Source: Dolomedes plantarius (lineage: Eukaryota > Arthropoda > Arachnida > Araneae > Dolomedidae). Taken from it: a stretch of 64,000 bases of DNA. Position numbers and translations under genes: made by a program. Location: positions 206,231,493 through 206,295,492 of the forward strand of contig OU015492.1 in the NCBI GenBank assembly GCA_907164885.2, read 5' to 3'. Shown here piece after piece: positions 26,500-37,693 of the stretch (position 1 is its first letter; the number at the start of each line of letters is the position of its first letter). Below the pieces are notes generated by a model. That model was not told the DNA's origin. It worked only from the letters and a program-made list of their open reading frames with translations, and searched no databases.

Positions 26500-27685
26500 C
26501 ACTGCTGGCCACTGTAAATGCAACACCCTGAAGGAAACATGCAAATAACATGAAATTTACAACATGCATTAGCGGAGGTGAGATATGCATTTGATTAGAT
26601 TTTCAGCGCGGACGCACATCACGCGCGCCTGTGGCGCCACTTCAAAGCGCTATTTAAGGCTTGGAGATTTCGACGATTTCAAGTTCGGCAATTGTGTTTT
26701 TCTTGTGGTTTTTTTCAAATTGAACAAATTGACAGGCAAATTGTGCGCATGGCAGTGACGGATCGCTCAGTCACATCACGAACCATAGCACAACACATGC
26801 AGTCTGTAACGCATCATCCAGTGTCTGCGCGTACCATTCGACGCCGTTTACAGCAGAGTGGTCTGTCTGCAAGACGTCCATTGCTTTGTCTACCCTTGAC
26901 GCACAACCACAGACGTCTCCGCCGCCAATGGTGCGATGACAGAAGGATGTGGACGGCAGAATGAAATGAACTTGTCTTTACTGACGAGTCACGCTTCTGT
27001 CTGCAACACCACGATGGTCGCATTCGAGTCTGGAGACACCGTGAAGAGAGGATGCTGAACAGCTGCGTTATGCACCGCCACACTGGTCCTGCACCGGGTA
27101 TTATGGTATGGGGCGGTATCGGTTATCACTCTCGCACACCTCTAGTACGCATTGCCGGTACTTTAAACAGCCAGCGCTAAATCTCCGAGGTGTTGAAGCC
27201 AGTTGTCCTTCCTTACCTTCAGGGCTTGCCCACAGCCATATTTCAACAGGATAATGCGCGACCACACGTGGCACGCATTGTCCAACGGTTCTTCGTCAAT
27301 CGCCAGATTGAATTGCTTCCCTGGCCGCCTCGCTCTCCGGATCTTTCGCCGATAGAAAACATGTGGTCCATGGTTGCTCTACGATTGACCCAGATTCCAT
27401 CCCCAGCTGCCACAGCAGAACATCTTTGGCAACGTGTGGAAGCTGCTTGGTCTGCTGTACCCCAAGAACTCATCCAAAGTCTCTTTGAATCAATGCCGAG
27501 GCGTGTGGTAGCGGGGATCGCCAACAATGGCGGCTACTCTGGCTACTGATATTGGCAGGAACCACATTTTACAGAAGTCTATAAATTTAATCATTTGATA
27601 CTTGGTCAACATGTTATCTACAAAATAAATTTTGTTGTGATATCTCTTGTCTTTCTTGGTGTTGCAATTTGGGTGGCCAGCAGTG
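26500..27685 (+). mobile_element. Tc1-like transposon (DD34E), complete ends
   Basis: Flanked by TA at 26498-26499 and 27686-27687. The inverted ends are CACTGCTGGCCACTGTAAAT on the left and the complement of GGGTGGCCAGCAGTG on the right, with GCAACACC next to both. It carries a decayed transposase. It inserted 17 bp beyond the LTR-like repeat ending at 26482. Confidence 0.93.
26692..27549 (+). pseudogene. Tc1-type transposase, lacking N-terminus, two in-frame stops
   Basis: A single frame with TGA at 26962 and TAA at 27178. It opens into DRQIVRMAVTDRSVTSRTIA, the second half of the bipartite DNA-binding domain; the first helix-turn-helix (about 60 residues in relatives) is missing, suggesting a deletion. 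Catalytic motifs are present: FTDESRF (Asp), IFQQDNARPH (Asp) and SPDLSPIENMW (Glu), the last two 34 residues apart (DD34E). The C-terminus (SMPRRVVAGIANNGGYSGY) is intact. The stops and deletion make it inactive. Confidence 0.93.
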
Positions 27686-27687
27686 TA

Positions 27688-28116
27688 TAATAATAAAATA
27701 CCAAATTAATAAGAAATAATTTTTAAAGATTAACTTCATAACAACAAGCTCCGAGTTATGCATTCAATTTAATGTCATAAATACGGTCACTCGATAATCT
27801 GAATTGAAACTAAAGCAAACCCTGTTTAGAAATCCTGTTACAGGGTCTGATTCACAATCTCGGCAAAGGCCTTGAGAGAAAATGGCCACGGCGATAATCT
27901 GAGAGAAATCTACGGTATTTAGCTAGTTGGGTCTCAGTGCAATTCCGAGAAATCGGTGTAGAAGAAAGGATTACTTATAACCCTAATCATTAGAAGCAGG
28001 ATGCTCTCCTAACGCAAGAAAAGTCATTTACTACAGTCTTAGAAAATCAGGAAGTGGAATTCTGGGTAAAATAAATGGCTACTATTAACGATGACTATAT
28101 ATTACTAGTAGGTAAG
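27688..28116. other. Unassigned DNA
   Basis: No feature recognised. Confidence 0.4.
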
Positions 28117-28461
28117 CCGTCATTTTGACGTCATAATGGAAAAATTTTATGAAAGTTAAAAAATATCCCGAATTATCTAAAATATTGCATTTAATCCACA
28201 CCTTGTAAAAGCAATCCCTTTCATTATTTTTTATTTATTTAGTTTTTCATGCGATTGGAGTAGTAGACTGCCATCCATCCCGTCATTTTGAAGTCATAAT
28301 ACTAAAAATGACGTCATAATGGAAAAAGTGTATGAAAGTTAAAAAATATCCCGAATTATCTAACAATATTACATTTAATCCACACCTTGTAAAAGCAAAC
28401 CCATCATTATTTTTTATTTATTTAGTTTTTCATGCGATTGGAGTAGTAGACTGCCATCCAT
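28117..28461. repeat. Two-copy direct repeat, about 165-185 bp
   Basis: CCGTCATTTTGA(C/A)GTCATAAT starts both copies (28117 and about 28280); both contain GAAAGTTAAAAAATATCCCG and CATGCGATTGGAGTAGTAGA. The second has an extra internal TGACGTCATAATGGAAAA. The open frame 28332-28556 covers the second copy and is not supported as a gene. Confidence 0.88.
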
Positions 28462-28894
28462 TTTTTTTACAGTTCACTACGCGATTCATTCACATTCAAG
28501 TTTGTTTACTTTCAAAATTCATTGCAAAAGTAAACAGATTTTTTAAAAACTGTTAAATATACGGCTGAAAACATGCAATTTTTTTTTTAGTTCTGAATGT
28601 TTTATAGAAAAATAGGCTGAACAAACGTGATTTGATGGAGAAGATATTTGTTTTTAGGTAAGAAAAAATTCTGATCCACATCTGAAATTGAAATTAAGCC
28701 TAACTGGCGGTTTGTTTACTGAGGGCTTCAATTGAAAGATGAGTACAGCCCGGAAGTGTCATACAGAGACAACGGCTATTATATATAGGATTATCTATTA
28801 TAAGGGATGTGTTACATATAAAACTTTCAAATGCTTTAGTTTATAAAGTTTATTATTACTATCTTCTCAAAATCACCAGTGAAAAGGAGTTCTT

Positions 28895-29125
28895 AGTCAT
28901 TTGCATCAAGAACATAGAAAATAATTTTGGCTTGCTTCGTATGCAGTGTTATCTTTGTGCATAGGTAGTAAAGTCATTTGCATCAAGAACATAGAAAATA
29001 ATTTTGGCTTGCTTTGTATGCAGTGTTATCTTTGTGCATGCGTAGTAAAGTCATTTGCATCAAGAACATAGAAAATAATTTTGGCTTGCTTCGTATGCAG
29101 TGTTATCTTTGTGCATACGTAGTAA
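28895..29125. repeat. 77-bp tandem repeat, 3 units
   Basis: Units start AGTCATTTGCATCAAGAACA at 28895, 28972 and 29049, exactly 77 bp apart, with very few differences. Confidence 0.95.
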
Positions 29126-30150
29126 AGGCATTTCGTATTGTTCCTTGAAAACAGAACTAGTGAAATCAAGAAAATATATTTTAAAGATTAACTCCTAAGA
29201 TAACACATTCCTTTCCTTTATGTGATGTACGTTAACCAAACGTCCATAAAATATTAAAGTAGTAAAAAATAATGAACGAGGGCTGAAGGAAAAATTATCG
29301 TTCCTCATAATTCTTTCAAAAAAAGGCGTTTCGTATAGTTCCTTGCAAAAAAGAACTATTCAAAGCAAGAAAAATATTTTAGAGATTAACTCCTAAAATA
29401 AAACATGCCTTTTCTTTATGTGACGTATGTTAATCAAACGTCCATAAAATATAATTTCAAGATAAAAAGAGCTTTTTATATACCATGCTTTTAAATTTTC
29501 TGTTGAATCATATAAACTTGACAATTCTATGTATTAATAAATACTTTTTAAATGTTTTTTGATGAATTATCCCATCAACTTGAAAGAAAATGAAGTTAAT
29601 TGGAAGTTAACTTGCGTTTAACTTTTCGTTCTCGTCCCGGTCAATAGATGGCTGCACCAGTCTACAAGACAAAATTAACTAAAAATAACTGAAAATTAAT
29701 TTAATTCTGCTTAAAGATGGCTATAAGTATTAAAATAATGCATTGTCGTCGTGTTCTGAGCTATTCTAAAAGTTTCAAATATCTAGCTAGTCGGGAAGTT
29801 AGTTAAAAATCGATTGCAAGATTTGTACGGGACAAACACACAAACATACAAACAAACAAGAAAGCGAGTTAATAAAAACATAGTAATAATTAAACTAGTA
29901 AAAAATAATGAATGAGGACTGAAGGAAAAATTATCGTTCATCATTATTCTTTTAAAAAAGGCATTTCATATTGTTCTTTGCAAAAAAGACCTATCCAAAG
30001 CAAGAAAAAATATTTTAGAGATTAACTCCTAAAATAAAACATACCTTTCCTTTATGTGACGTATGTTAATCAAACGTCCATAAAATATTAAATTAGTAAA
30101 AAATAATGAACGAGGACTGAAGGAAAAATTATTCTTCATCATTATTCTTT
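29126..30150. repeat. ~198-bp tandem repeat interrupted by a dispersed repeat
   Basis: Units starting GGC(A/G)TTTC(G/A)TAT(T/A)GTTC occur at about 29126, 29324 and 29959, each with GATTAACTCCTAA and AAACGTCCATAAAAT. The gap between the second and third is lengthened by the insertion at 29458-29880. A further partial unit follows to about 30150. Confidence 0.85.
29458..29880 (+). repeat. Dispersed repeat, possible non-LTR retrotransposon 3' end, copy 2
   Basis: Nearly identical to 12879-13277 from CAAGATAAAAAG to AAGCGAGTTAATAAAAA, plus about 24 extra bases after CTTTTT. It interrupts a tandem repeat, so it inserted later than that array. A target duplication could not be read confidently. 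Confidence 0.65.
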
Positions 30151-30705
30151 TTAAGATATAATGATATTATTCTTGCTGTTATTTGTTGAGTCTATTATCA
30201 TTATACGTTATTTACAGATCAATAAACTCTTTGTTTTAAATTGATAATAACTATGCTATTCAGGGGAAAAGTCTACTCACCTGACCTTGTTTCTGCCTTA
30301 CCTATGTTCGTCTATGGATTCTCTTCACGAAACAAGAATATTCCAGTACCTCTCCGTATAGTTTATATTCAGAGGTTTATCTGCAACAGTATGTTTAAGA
30401 TGATTTGTATTTATTCGTGAAGTTAGGAGTATATTTTACTCACTTGTGAGGCACCTACCTGGACTTTCTTTTGTTGGCATTCTTGGGCCGATCCATGTGT
30501 AATATAGCTAATCTCTGCTTTTATGCCCAGTTTAACTACCTTCAGTTTTGTGTAAGCTATTCGACTCTTTCTGGAATTCTGTTTTGAAGCTTTAGAATGC
30601 AAAAGATGTCGGTAATGCCTGAAAATAAGCTTATTTTTCAAATTGCTTACGGAGCTTATTTTGCGTTATCGTCTGATAAGTATAACTTTGATTATTATAT
30701 CTACC
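30151..30705. other. Unassigned DNA
   Basis: No known element. The minus-strand frame 30423-30641 (72 codons, Lys/Ser-rich) resembles nothing I recognise. Confidence 0.4.
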
Positions 30706-31155
30706 TTAACCCATTAACAGCTGGTGTTGCGTTGACGCAACGGTCAAATTAAATGCGTATAAAAATTTAGCTATCAAATGATTTTTATATTAACAGTGGT
30801 TTTTGAGTAGGGTTAATAATCGAATTGAAACATATTTGCCTTGAACTGTTCTTTTAATTTAATAACGAGTTCCTAACTTTGACAGTTAGTTAAGCATTTT
30901 TTGAACGAGAAATTTCTCCTGGTCTTTTTCACAGGAGAAATATAGGGAGACAAACGTGAGCTTTAGGGGTGATCTATTTTTAGTTAAGGTCAAAGTTTAT
31001 CAGAACATTCCATCAATCGGTTGCTTTTGTTTGGGTGGGGGAGGAAGAAAAAACAGGTGTTGCGTTGGCGCAACGTCAGCGGGATAAGGGTAGTTTCCTT
31101 ATTCAAATGTGGCGTTCAACTCCGTAGAACTTTCCAACGTTCTGTGCTTATAGAA

Positions 31156-31365
31156 ATGCCTAAAACTAGATACTTTACGTTTAAAGAAGTTCTTCACAGA
31201 ATTTTCGACGAAGATTCAGATAGTGATGACGAGAATGAAATTGATATTGTTGTTATTCTACCAGAGACAGCAGAGGCTAGTGATGAAGAAGAAGGAAATG
31301 ATAATATTTTGAATAGTGACAATGATGATTTACCATGCGATACTGCTGTCGAAATTGAAGTGTGA
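31156..31365 (+). pseudogene. piggyBac transposase, N-terminal acidic part
   Basis: Start chosen at the ATG at 31156 (MPKTRYFTFKEVLHRIFDED). The upstream part of the open frame from 31021 overlaps the subterminal palindrome and is probably untranslated. The sequence is rich in Asp/Glu/Ser (DSDSDDENE, DEEEGNDN), as usual for piggyBac N-termini. The frame stops at 31363-31365. The following 150 bp, Lys-rich in several frames, look like its frameshifted continuation. Confidence 0.75.
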
Positions 31366-31559
31366 GTAAAAAAGAAGTTTTTGCCTCCTAAAAACAGTAC
31401 AAGTCTTTCGAAAAAATTTAAAAAAAACAAAAATTGAAGATTTGAAATGGATAAAGAAGGGACCATTGAATATGTCTCAGCCGAAAAATGAAAAAAAAAA
31501 CATCAGATCGGAACTATGAAAAGTATAATACGAGATAAAACTAGTGCAGAGATTTTTCA

Positions 31560-31910
31560 TCTTCTCTTTGGCTCAGAGGTTTTTTCCTTTCTCGTCGAAT
31601 AGACAAACTCCTGTGCCCAACAAAAGAAGCACCCCCCATTTTTTAGCATCTGAAGCCTACATGAGACGGTTCATTGGAATATTGTTGCCGATGGGATATT
31701 ATTCTTTACCACAGGAAGAAATTTACTGATCTCTTGATAAGGACATTCAGCATACAAAAGCCAGTACGTGGAGAATGTGGACATTTTATTGTCAAGTCCG
31801 AAGACAGCAGAAGACTGCGTAGTAAACAATGCCATAGCCAGACAATTTATCCATGCAAAGTTTGCCACGTTACTCTACATCGTGATTGTAGTGAAACTTT
31901 TCATGATTGA
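31560..31910 (+). pseudogene. piggyBac transposase, C-terminal parts in two frames
   Basis: A frame ending at 31729 reads YMRRFIGILLPMGYYSLPQE, matching a block downstream of the first catalytic Asp in piggyBac transposases. After a stop and frameshift, a frame ending at 31910 reads CKVCHVTLHRDCSETFHD, the C-terminal cysteine/histidine-rich zinc-binding domain of the family. The bulk of the catalytic core between the two is deleted. Confidence 0.82.
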
Positions 31911-32261
31911 AACTGTTTTCTGGAAATAATCAGTAATTTTGTAAAGGAAAAATAAGTTGAATCTTTATAATAAATTAACTACCTGTAAAGTGATCATTTT
32001 CATCCTAAAGTGTAACAAAGTTAAAAAAAATTCCCAGTGCTCAAATCAAAGAAAACCTTGCAGAAGTTCAGTTGAACTCACTTAATGTCAATACTCTTAT
32101 TCCGCTGACGTTGCGCGAACGCAACACACGATTTTTCGAAAATTAAGACCAGTTTTGTTATTTTCCCCATAAATTAATGTTGTGTATGTTCAAATGAATA
32201 GCCATTATTATTTTTATAAAAAAGAATTCACCCCTTATAGTTTTGGCGGTTAATGGGTTAA

Positions 32262-32767
32262 GGATGTTGGGTACTAACTCTAGTGGATTCACTCGCCAAA
32301 ATGTTAACCTATGGAGAAAATGTGTTCAAGGATTGCCGACCTGGTTTTGATGATTTTTTAAAAAATTGCACTCCGTAATAGAGAAAGAAATTTTACACCT
32401 TGGAGTATTTTTCGTTTTAAAAAATGCAAATGATATTTTAAAATTTAGATTATTCGGGGGGAATCTGTTCAAGTGTGTCTTAAACGCTCCTTGATACCTT
32501 TGGTGGATGAAATTTATAAAAATGAATCATGTTGCAAGGTGCATAAAAGTTAAGGCTATCTGAAAATACCATTTTTATTGGATTATCAGCATTTATGTAG
32601 CTGTAAATGGTAGACAAACTTTCTCCATATGTTAACATTGAGGTGAACGAAACCAATAGGGTTAGTAAACAGCAGCCTTAATCAATGAGTCATAAAATGT
32701 CATTTAGAGTAATGCCTGGATTAATGTCTTACGTTAGGTAGCATTCTCACTATTTCCTTTTTAAATA
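32262..32767. other. Unassigned DNA
   Basis: No feature recognised between the piggyBac and the next MITE. Confidence 0.4.
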
Positions 32768-33361
32768 CAGTCGAACCTCTGTATATCGAACTTCCCTATA
32801 TCGAAATTTTCTATATATCGAACTCTTAGCAAATCTCCATGTTCATTACATAGAAAAACTGTTTCTATATATCGAAAAAATCTCTATCGAAATTTTTTTC
32901 ACGACATATTGGGAGATTTTATTCCACTTTAGAATGAAATCTCCCAATTTTTGGGGTTTGAAACAATACTTCGTGGACCCCTGATGAAGTTTTTAATGGA
33001 CTGAATAAATGAGAGCATTTCTTTGATGAACTTTCCGCAAAACTGGCTGTTCAGTAAGATATTCGTAGTTTTTTTTAAAACTGTGTAACTGTGATCACTG
33101 TAACCGCTGTCTGCATTATTATTTTTTAAGGTATATAGTACTCAATAAATCTTTCACATTAATTCATTTTCTAATTATTAACTTACATTTAATGTTATTC
33201 GTATATAAATTGGAAATGGAGTTTCGTATACGAAAATTAGCTTTAATTTTAATGTTTTAGGAGAATTATGATAAAACTAAGATCAATTCTATATATCAAA
33301 ATTTCTATATATCGAATTTTTTTCCGGCATTTTGCTACTTCGATATATCGAGGTTCGACTG
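32768..33361. mobile_element. Tigger/pogo-like MITE, 594 bp
   Basis: TA-flanked inverted ends: CAGTCGAACCTCTGTATATC on the left, complement of CGATATATCGAGGTTCGACTG on the right. The motif TATATCGAA recurs several times near both ends. A 12-bp inverted repeat (ATTGGGAGATTT at 32908-32919, complement at 32937-32948) lies inside. No transposase frame; 33268-33450 is chance. Confidence 0.9.
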
Positions 33362-33363
33362 TA

Positions 33364-34397
33364 TTTCATTTTTTAGCTTCCACGTGTTTCTTTAGGATAG
33401 ATATTCTAAACACATATCTCACTTCAAAAAATAAATTTTTTAAAAAATAATTAGAAGCAAAACTTTAATTAATCTATCAAATATTTTCCTTTTAGTTGTA
33501 ATTTCATCCTATCTCTGATTGCAAATGAATGCCAGCACCATAGCCTTTCGGCCACTGTCCGAACTATCTTCTGGTTTGAGGCACGCATGTTTGTAGTTCA
33601 TGGCAATCGCCTTTAAACACAGGTTCAGATCCGTTTTGCCCTTGTGTTGTAATAGATTGCATAAGTATTAAAGAAAATTTAACTAACTTATTTCTGGTAG
33701 ATGAGTATGATTTATGGCCGCACTATATATCTATATGTATATTTTTTCAACTTAGATCCAACATTAAGTCAGAAAAGATTTCTTTTCACACTAAAAGAAA
33801 TTACTACTATAAAATCAATACAAGATAACCTTCTTTTCCATCAAAAAGAGATGAAATGTGTTTATTTCGTAACTCAATTTTTATGATGAATAGTGTTTGG
33901 TCGAATATCGAATGTGTTATGCCGTTATCCGTTATATTTAGAAATTCCTCGACTATTGCATAAAATCTTTCCAGTTCTTGGAGAATATCCAATATTCAAG
34001 GTAACTTAAGAAAATATTTTATTCAAAAAATACGCTCTAAGTTGTACTACATCTTGAATATTGAAGAATAATATTTTCGCATTTAGTTATGAATGGAAAG
34101 GAAGGAAAGAAAAATCTAGAAATCAATCAATGTAGCTTATCATATTTACTTATATCGCTCTTCAGCAATTCTGAAATCAAATCCTTATGCAGCATGAAAC
34201 CCGTATAAAACTGCATGTACAAAAAAGTGTCTGGAATCTCAATCCAGACTTTATATAACGTTCCTTGGTGTTATTGTAACTGTCAAAATAAATGATTCAC
34301 TATGGCATTTTTAAATATGGCATAGTGAATACAAATATGGCATAGTCAATACCCCCTTTAAATTCTTTTAATTATTCTACCCTCTCTAAAAAATCCT

Positions 34398-34402
<5 letters not shown>
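33364..34402. other. Mostly unassigned DNA; conserved stub at 34353-34398
   Basis: No gene recognised. The final 46 bp (CCCCCTTTAAATTCTTTTAA and onward) recur at 37098-37141; in both places they are followed by a long TA-rich microsatellite, so they are probably the flank of one dispersed TA-bearing repeat. The phrase ATATGGCATAGT(G/C)AATAC occurs twice just before. Confidence 0.55.
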
Positions 34403-34474
<72 letters not shown>

Positions 34475-34629
34475 TATATACATACATATATATATATACA
34501 TACATATATATATATATATACATACATATATATATATATACATACATATATATATATATATATACATACATATATATATATATACATACATATATATATA
34601 TATATACATACATATATATATATACATAC

Positions 34630-34700
<71 letters not shown>
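34403..34700. repeat. Long (TA)n tract with regularly spaced CATA interruptions
   Basis: About 300 bp of TA, its middle 34467-34650 punctuated by ACATACATA units at intervals of roughly 16-30 bp, i.e. a higher-order TA/CATA repeat. The overlapping Ile-Tyr open frames on the minus strand are artefacts. Confidence 0.95.
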
Positions 34701-34704
<4 letters not shown>

Positions 34705-35587
34705 TCCATTTAAAAGACCAAAACCTGATGAGTTGACTCTATCGACAAGTTGCAACATGCATTTGATAGAAGTTTAAGAAATTGAGTTGAAACTCCCTAT
34801 GTGTGCGTGAGAATATCAATCTTTAAAGTGGTATAACAAAAGTGATAGACACTTTAAAAAGGAGGGCTTTTTTACGGCGTTATATAAAATGTAAATATGG
34901 CTTTTAGCTATAAAATGCATCAACAAAAACACTATTCTGCGCGTAAAAATGAATATACAGCACACTGTATGCACAGCCTAAATGCACATTAATATGTATA
35001 GTGTGAAATATATAGAATAGTTTTTAAGTAGGATATCTAAAATCAAAGTGCTAGGCTCATGTTTGTTGGAAATTTACTTTAGCACTACAAAATCTTATAC
35101 TATGCACTTATAAAAGCGGCATGATTATTCGACACTAATTCTCTTTGACTATATTTAATTAAGTATATAATTATACCGAGTTCAAAGAGTCTTATTTCAC
35201 GTAAAATCCTTTCTAAATCTAGTTAAAAATTTCTAAGTACATTTGCATGTCGGTAAATTTAAATGCATTAAAATGCGATGGAAATTAAAATTAGAATGAA
35301 GCAAGAAGAAATATTTTGTGTCTGGAATCATGTAATTTAAAATTCTATAAAAGCCGTCTTCGTTTACATATTTAATTCGGGGAATTTTAAAGTTTAGATA
35401 GAAATTATACTGCATCAACAGTGTGAGGTTTAAGTGAAATTAGTGTTATACGTTCAATAATAGGTTAATTTTTATTTACATAATGATTTTTTAAGCGTTA
35501 TAATATGTAAAGCTATCATTACTTTGTTGTTTAGTTTCTTCCCTATTTCGGAATTCGAATCTAGTGTACCAAGTTGTCACTGAACAC
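34701..35587. other. Unassigned DNA
   Basis: No feature recognised. Confidence 0.5.
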
Positions 35588-35591
35588 TTAA

Positions 35592-35838
35592 CCCTTTGAG
35601 GGGCTCCGTTTGCACAGTGCAAACACCTAAATCTAGTCTTTTTTTCACTTACATTCAATGTATTCTACTTAAATGAGCGGAAAAAAATGTTAGTACTGCC
35701 ATCTGTTATCAGTTTAAAGAAGTAAAAACATCTTGCAACCTTTAGTTGGAAAAATGTTGAAGGATCTTTAGGTTAAAAAAAAAGTCGGTAAAGAAATCTG
35801 CACCCTGCAAACTGTGGAGTTTGTTGCCCCTGAAAGGG
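35592..35838. mobile_element. TTAA-flanked piggyBac-type MITE, 247 bp
   Basis: TTAA at 35588-35591 and 35839-35842. The inverted ends are CCCTTTGAGGGGC and the complement of GCCCCTGAAAGGG. A perfect palindrome GTTTGCACAGTGCAAAC, apart from its central base, lies near the left end, and TGCAAACTGTGGAGTTTG near the right. The layout (TTAA, short terminal repeat, subterminal palindrome) is like the larger piggyBac at 30710. Confidence 0.85.
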
Positions 35839-35862
35839 TTAAACAATGTTTTTCAGTATTTA

Positions 35863-36163
35863 CACACTTTAAAGGCTCGGCCACACAGAAAGCGGTCTGT
35901 CGCGGCGGAAAGCGATCTCTTCCCGCGGCGGGCGAGCGGTCTAGCTGCATTACGCTGTGTTGCATCATCTTGGTCAGACAGAACACAGTCCACTGCCTCT
36001 CAGCATCTGTCGTGTCGTCAAGCGATCCGGTAGTTTACAGATTTGTCGCGCGACCGCTCTTACCGCCTTTGGTTAAAAGGAGTGATCAAACGGAAAATTT
36101 TCTTGAAACTGTTCGTAAATACACGTATTTGTTTGAGAGTTCACACGAATATTATAAAAATAT
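35863..36163 (+). pseudogene. G+C-rich TE fragment with start of a MADF-like domain
   Basis: A locally G+C-rich block starting near GGCTCGGCCACACAG, with repeated variants of AAGCG(G/A)TCT and GCGCG. An open frame through it ends in TENFLETVRKYTYLFESSHE followed by YYKN (about 36082-36156), resembling the first helices of a MADF (Myb/SANT-like) DNA-binding domain. The rest of that domain is absent. MADF proteins accompany PIF/Harbinger elements, so a TE origin is plausible. A host gene exon is less likely because nothing continues it. Confidence 0.5.
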
Positions 36164-36179
36164 TTTAACCTCTAGCACC

Positions 36180-36398
36180 CTTGGGGTGGGGGATGACATG
36201 TGAAAATAATCTAAAACGACTGAAATTAGTGTCAAATCCATAGTTTTCGGGGTCTCTGATATGAATAGTGACACTCCCGATGCCGTTTAAGTCCAAGTTC
36301 AGTCCCCATCGGCATGGGGGATGAGAAGGGGGAAAATAAAATGACCTCGATAAACCGAGATGTCCCAAATACCCGGGCAACGCCGGACAGACGACTAG
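36180..36398 (+). mobile_element. Helitron-like 3' terminus of a second family
   Basis: Ends CCGGGCAACGCCGG (a 4-bp stem, CCGG with CCGG), then ACAGACGACTAG followed by host T at 36399. A GC hairpin shortly before CTAG is a Helitron 3' end. The terminal sequence differs from the other Helitron-like elements here. The 5' end was not found, so the start is arbitrary. Confidence 0.5.
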
Positions 36399-37097
36399 TT
36401 ATTGATAAAAAATTAAATTACATTTAATTTTTTGTTGCGTTGCTTCTTCTGTCAAAGTAATCAGCAAAACGTTCCCGAATTTGAATTGCAGCATTGGCCG
36501 ACCTTCGATTTGTTAACATTTAGATTACGGAGTAATATATTTCGATTCTCTCTTTAGAACGGAAAATTTCGTACCTCCTTTGTAAGAACGGCCATTAAGA
36601 GGGCACACATATATATAACATGTTTTGAAGCACCACATCCATTCTTTACGATAAAATCCAGTCTGCAGCGTTGTGGTGAGGCACTTCAATACTTAAGAAA
36701 TACACCACAATCATTTTCCAGAAGTTTACTACTTCAGTTCACGGTGAAACCACTCTCCACTTTAACACAGAGCCTGGCGCTTGCCATCTCAAGACACGGA
36801 ACCCTTTACTGCGTGTCCATCATAATCGATTGCATTGCCCGGTCTGCTTATTCTTTTCCCGCTACCTCGAAATAACGCGCGCTAAATTCGCATCTAGATT
36901 GTTCGAGAACAAATTAAGCTGAGCTCACCAATTTCCAACGCAGTCCTTTCCGGCCAATTTCTTCAAAGTTGCTCAGTTCTATTAATAGCTTCTCGCGGCG
37001 TTCCCGATTCGACTCTCTTGTTTGTTTCGCATTAATCTATGAAATGTGAATAATAGTGACGTTTGACACCTTAAAAATCAGATCTGCTCTGAAAGCC
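36399..37097. other. Unassigned DNA, relatively G+C-rich in its second half
   Basis: No gene recognised. About 36537-36605 (CTTTAGAACGGAAAATTTCG, then TTTGTAAGAACGGCCATT) resembles 55592-55655, a short dispersed repeat next to a TA tract in both places. Confidence 0.45.
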
Positions 37098-37292
<195 letters not shown>

Positions 37293-37507
37293 AGGAAAAG
37301 GTTTTCCAGCTTCCACAAATGCGCGTATAGGCCCACACTCTTCTTCAGTTTCTGCGGCTGTCTATTCTCTGTTATTATTATTTGATGTAACGTAATTGGG
37401 CAAACAGCAAGCTGTTTTTATGATATAATCCGCATTTTCAACATCTGCTTCTATAACTCTTAAAAATCCCTAGGAGAAAGCGACCAGACTGGACGGCTCA
37501 CACAAAG

Positions 37508-37693
37508 GTATCGCGTCCTAAGTGGCGTCGCGAGTTATAATTTTGGCAGCGCGCGAAACCCAGTAGCAGTAAACAGTTAAACAGAAAAGTACGAAAATGC
37601 GTTTTTTTTTTTTTTTTGGAAAAAAGTAGAGTTAAGCAAACGATAAGTAATCCTGCGTTAATAACCCGCGGTAGTTTCGTTAGAAGAGACTAC
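37508..37693 (-). repeat. Dispersed MITE-like repeat, copy 4, partial (TAACGTAGGATTAC family)
   Basis: Minus-strand relative of 12391-12695: contains GGCAGCGCGCGAAACCCAGT, an expanded T tract, and AATCCTGCGTTAATAACCCGC through to GAGACTAC. One side is degenerate. It joins a truncated Helitron-like element directly at about 37693. Confidence 0.75.

Larger units (their letters stand above)
30710..32257 (+). mobile_element. piggyBac-like transposon with internal deletion
   Basis: TTAA at 30706-30709 and 32258-32261 flank inverted ends CCCATTAACAGCTGG and the complement of GCGGTTAATGGG. Subterminal palindromes of type GTTGCGTTGACGCAAC occur at 30726-30741, 31059-31074 and 32110-32125; the last two lie in longer blocks that are inverted relative to each other. 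At 1548 bp it is shorter than an autonomous piggyBac of about 2.3-2.5 kb. Only the N- and C-terminal parts of the transposase remain. Confidence 0.93.

Noticed and set aside
26814..27527. Antisense frames within the Tc1 elements (also 56627-56827 and 55954-56163)
   Set aside because: Shadows of the transposase coding strand, which carries the DD34E motifs.
34372..34758. Long Ile-Tyr open reading frames (also near 8467, 22512-22853, 21475, 37142 and 41513)
   Set aside because: They are translations of TA/CATA microsatellites and exist in several frames at once.
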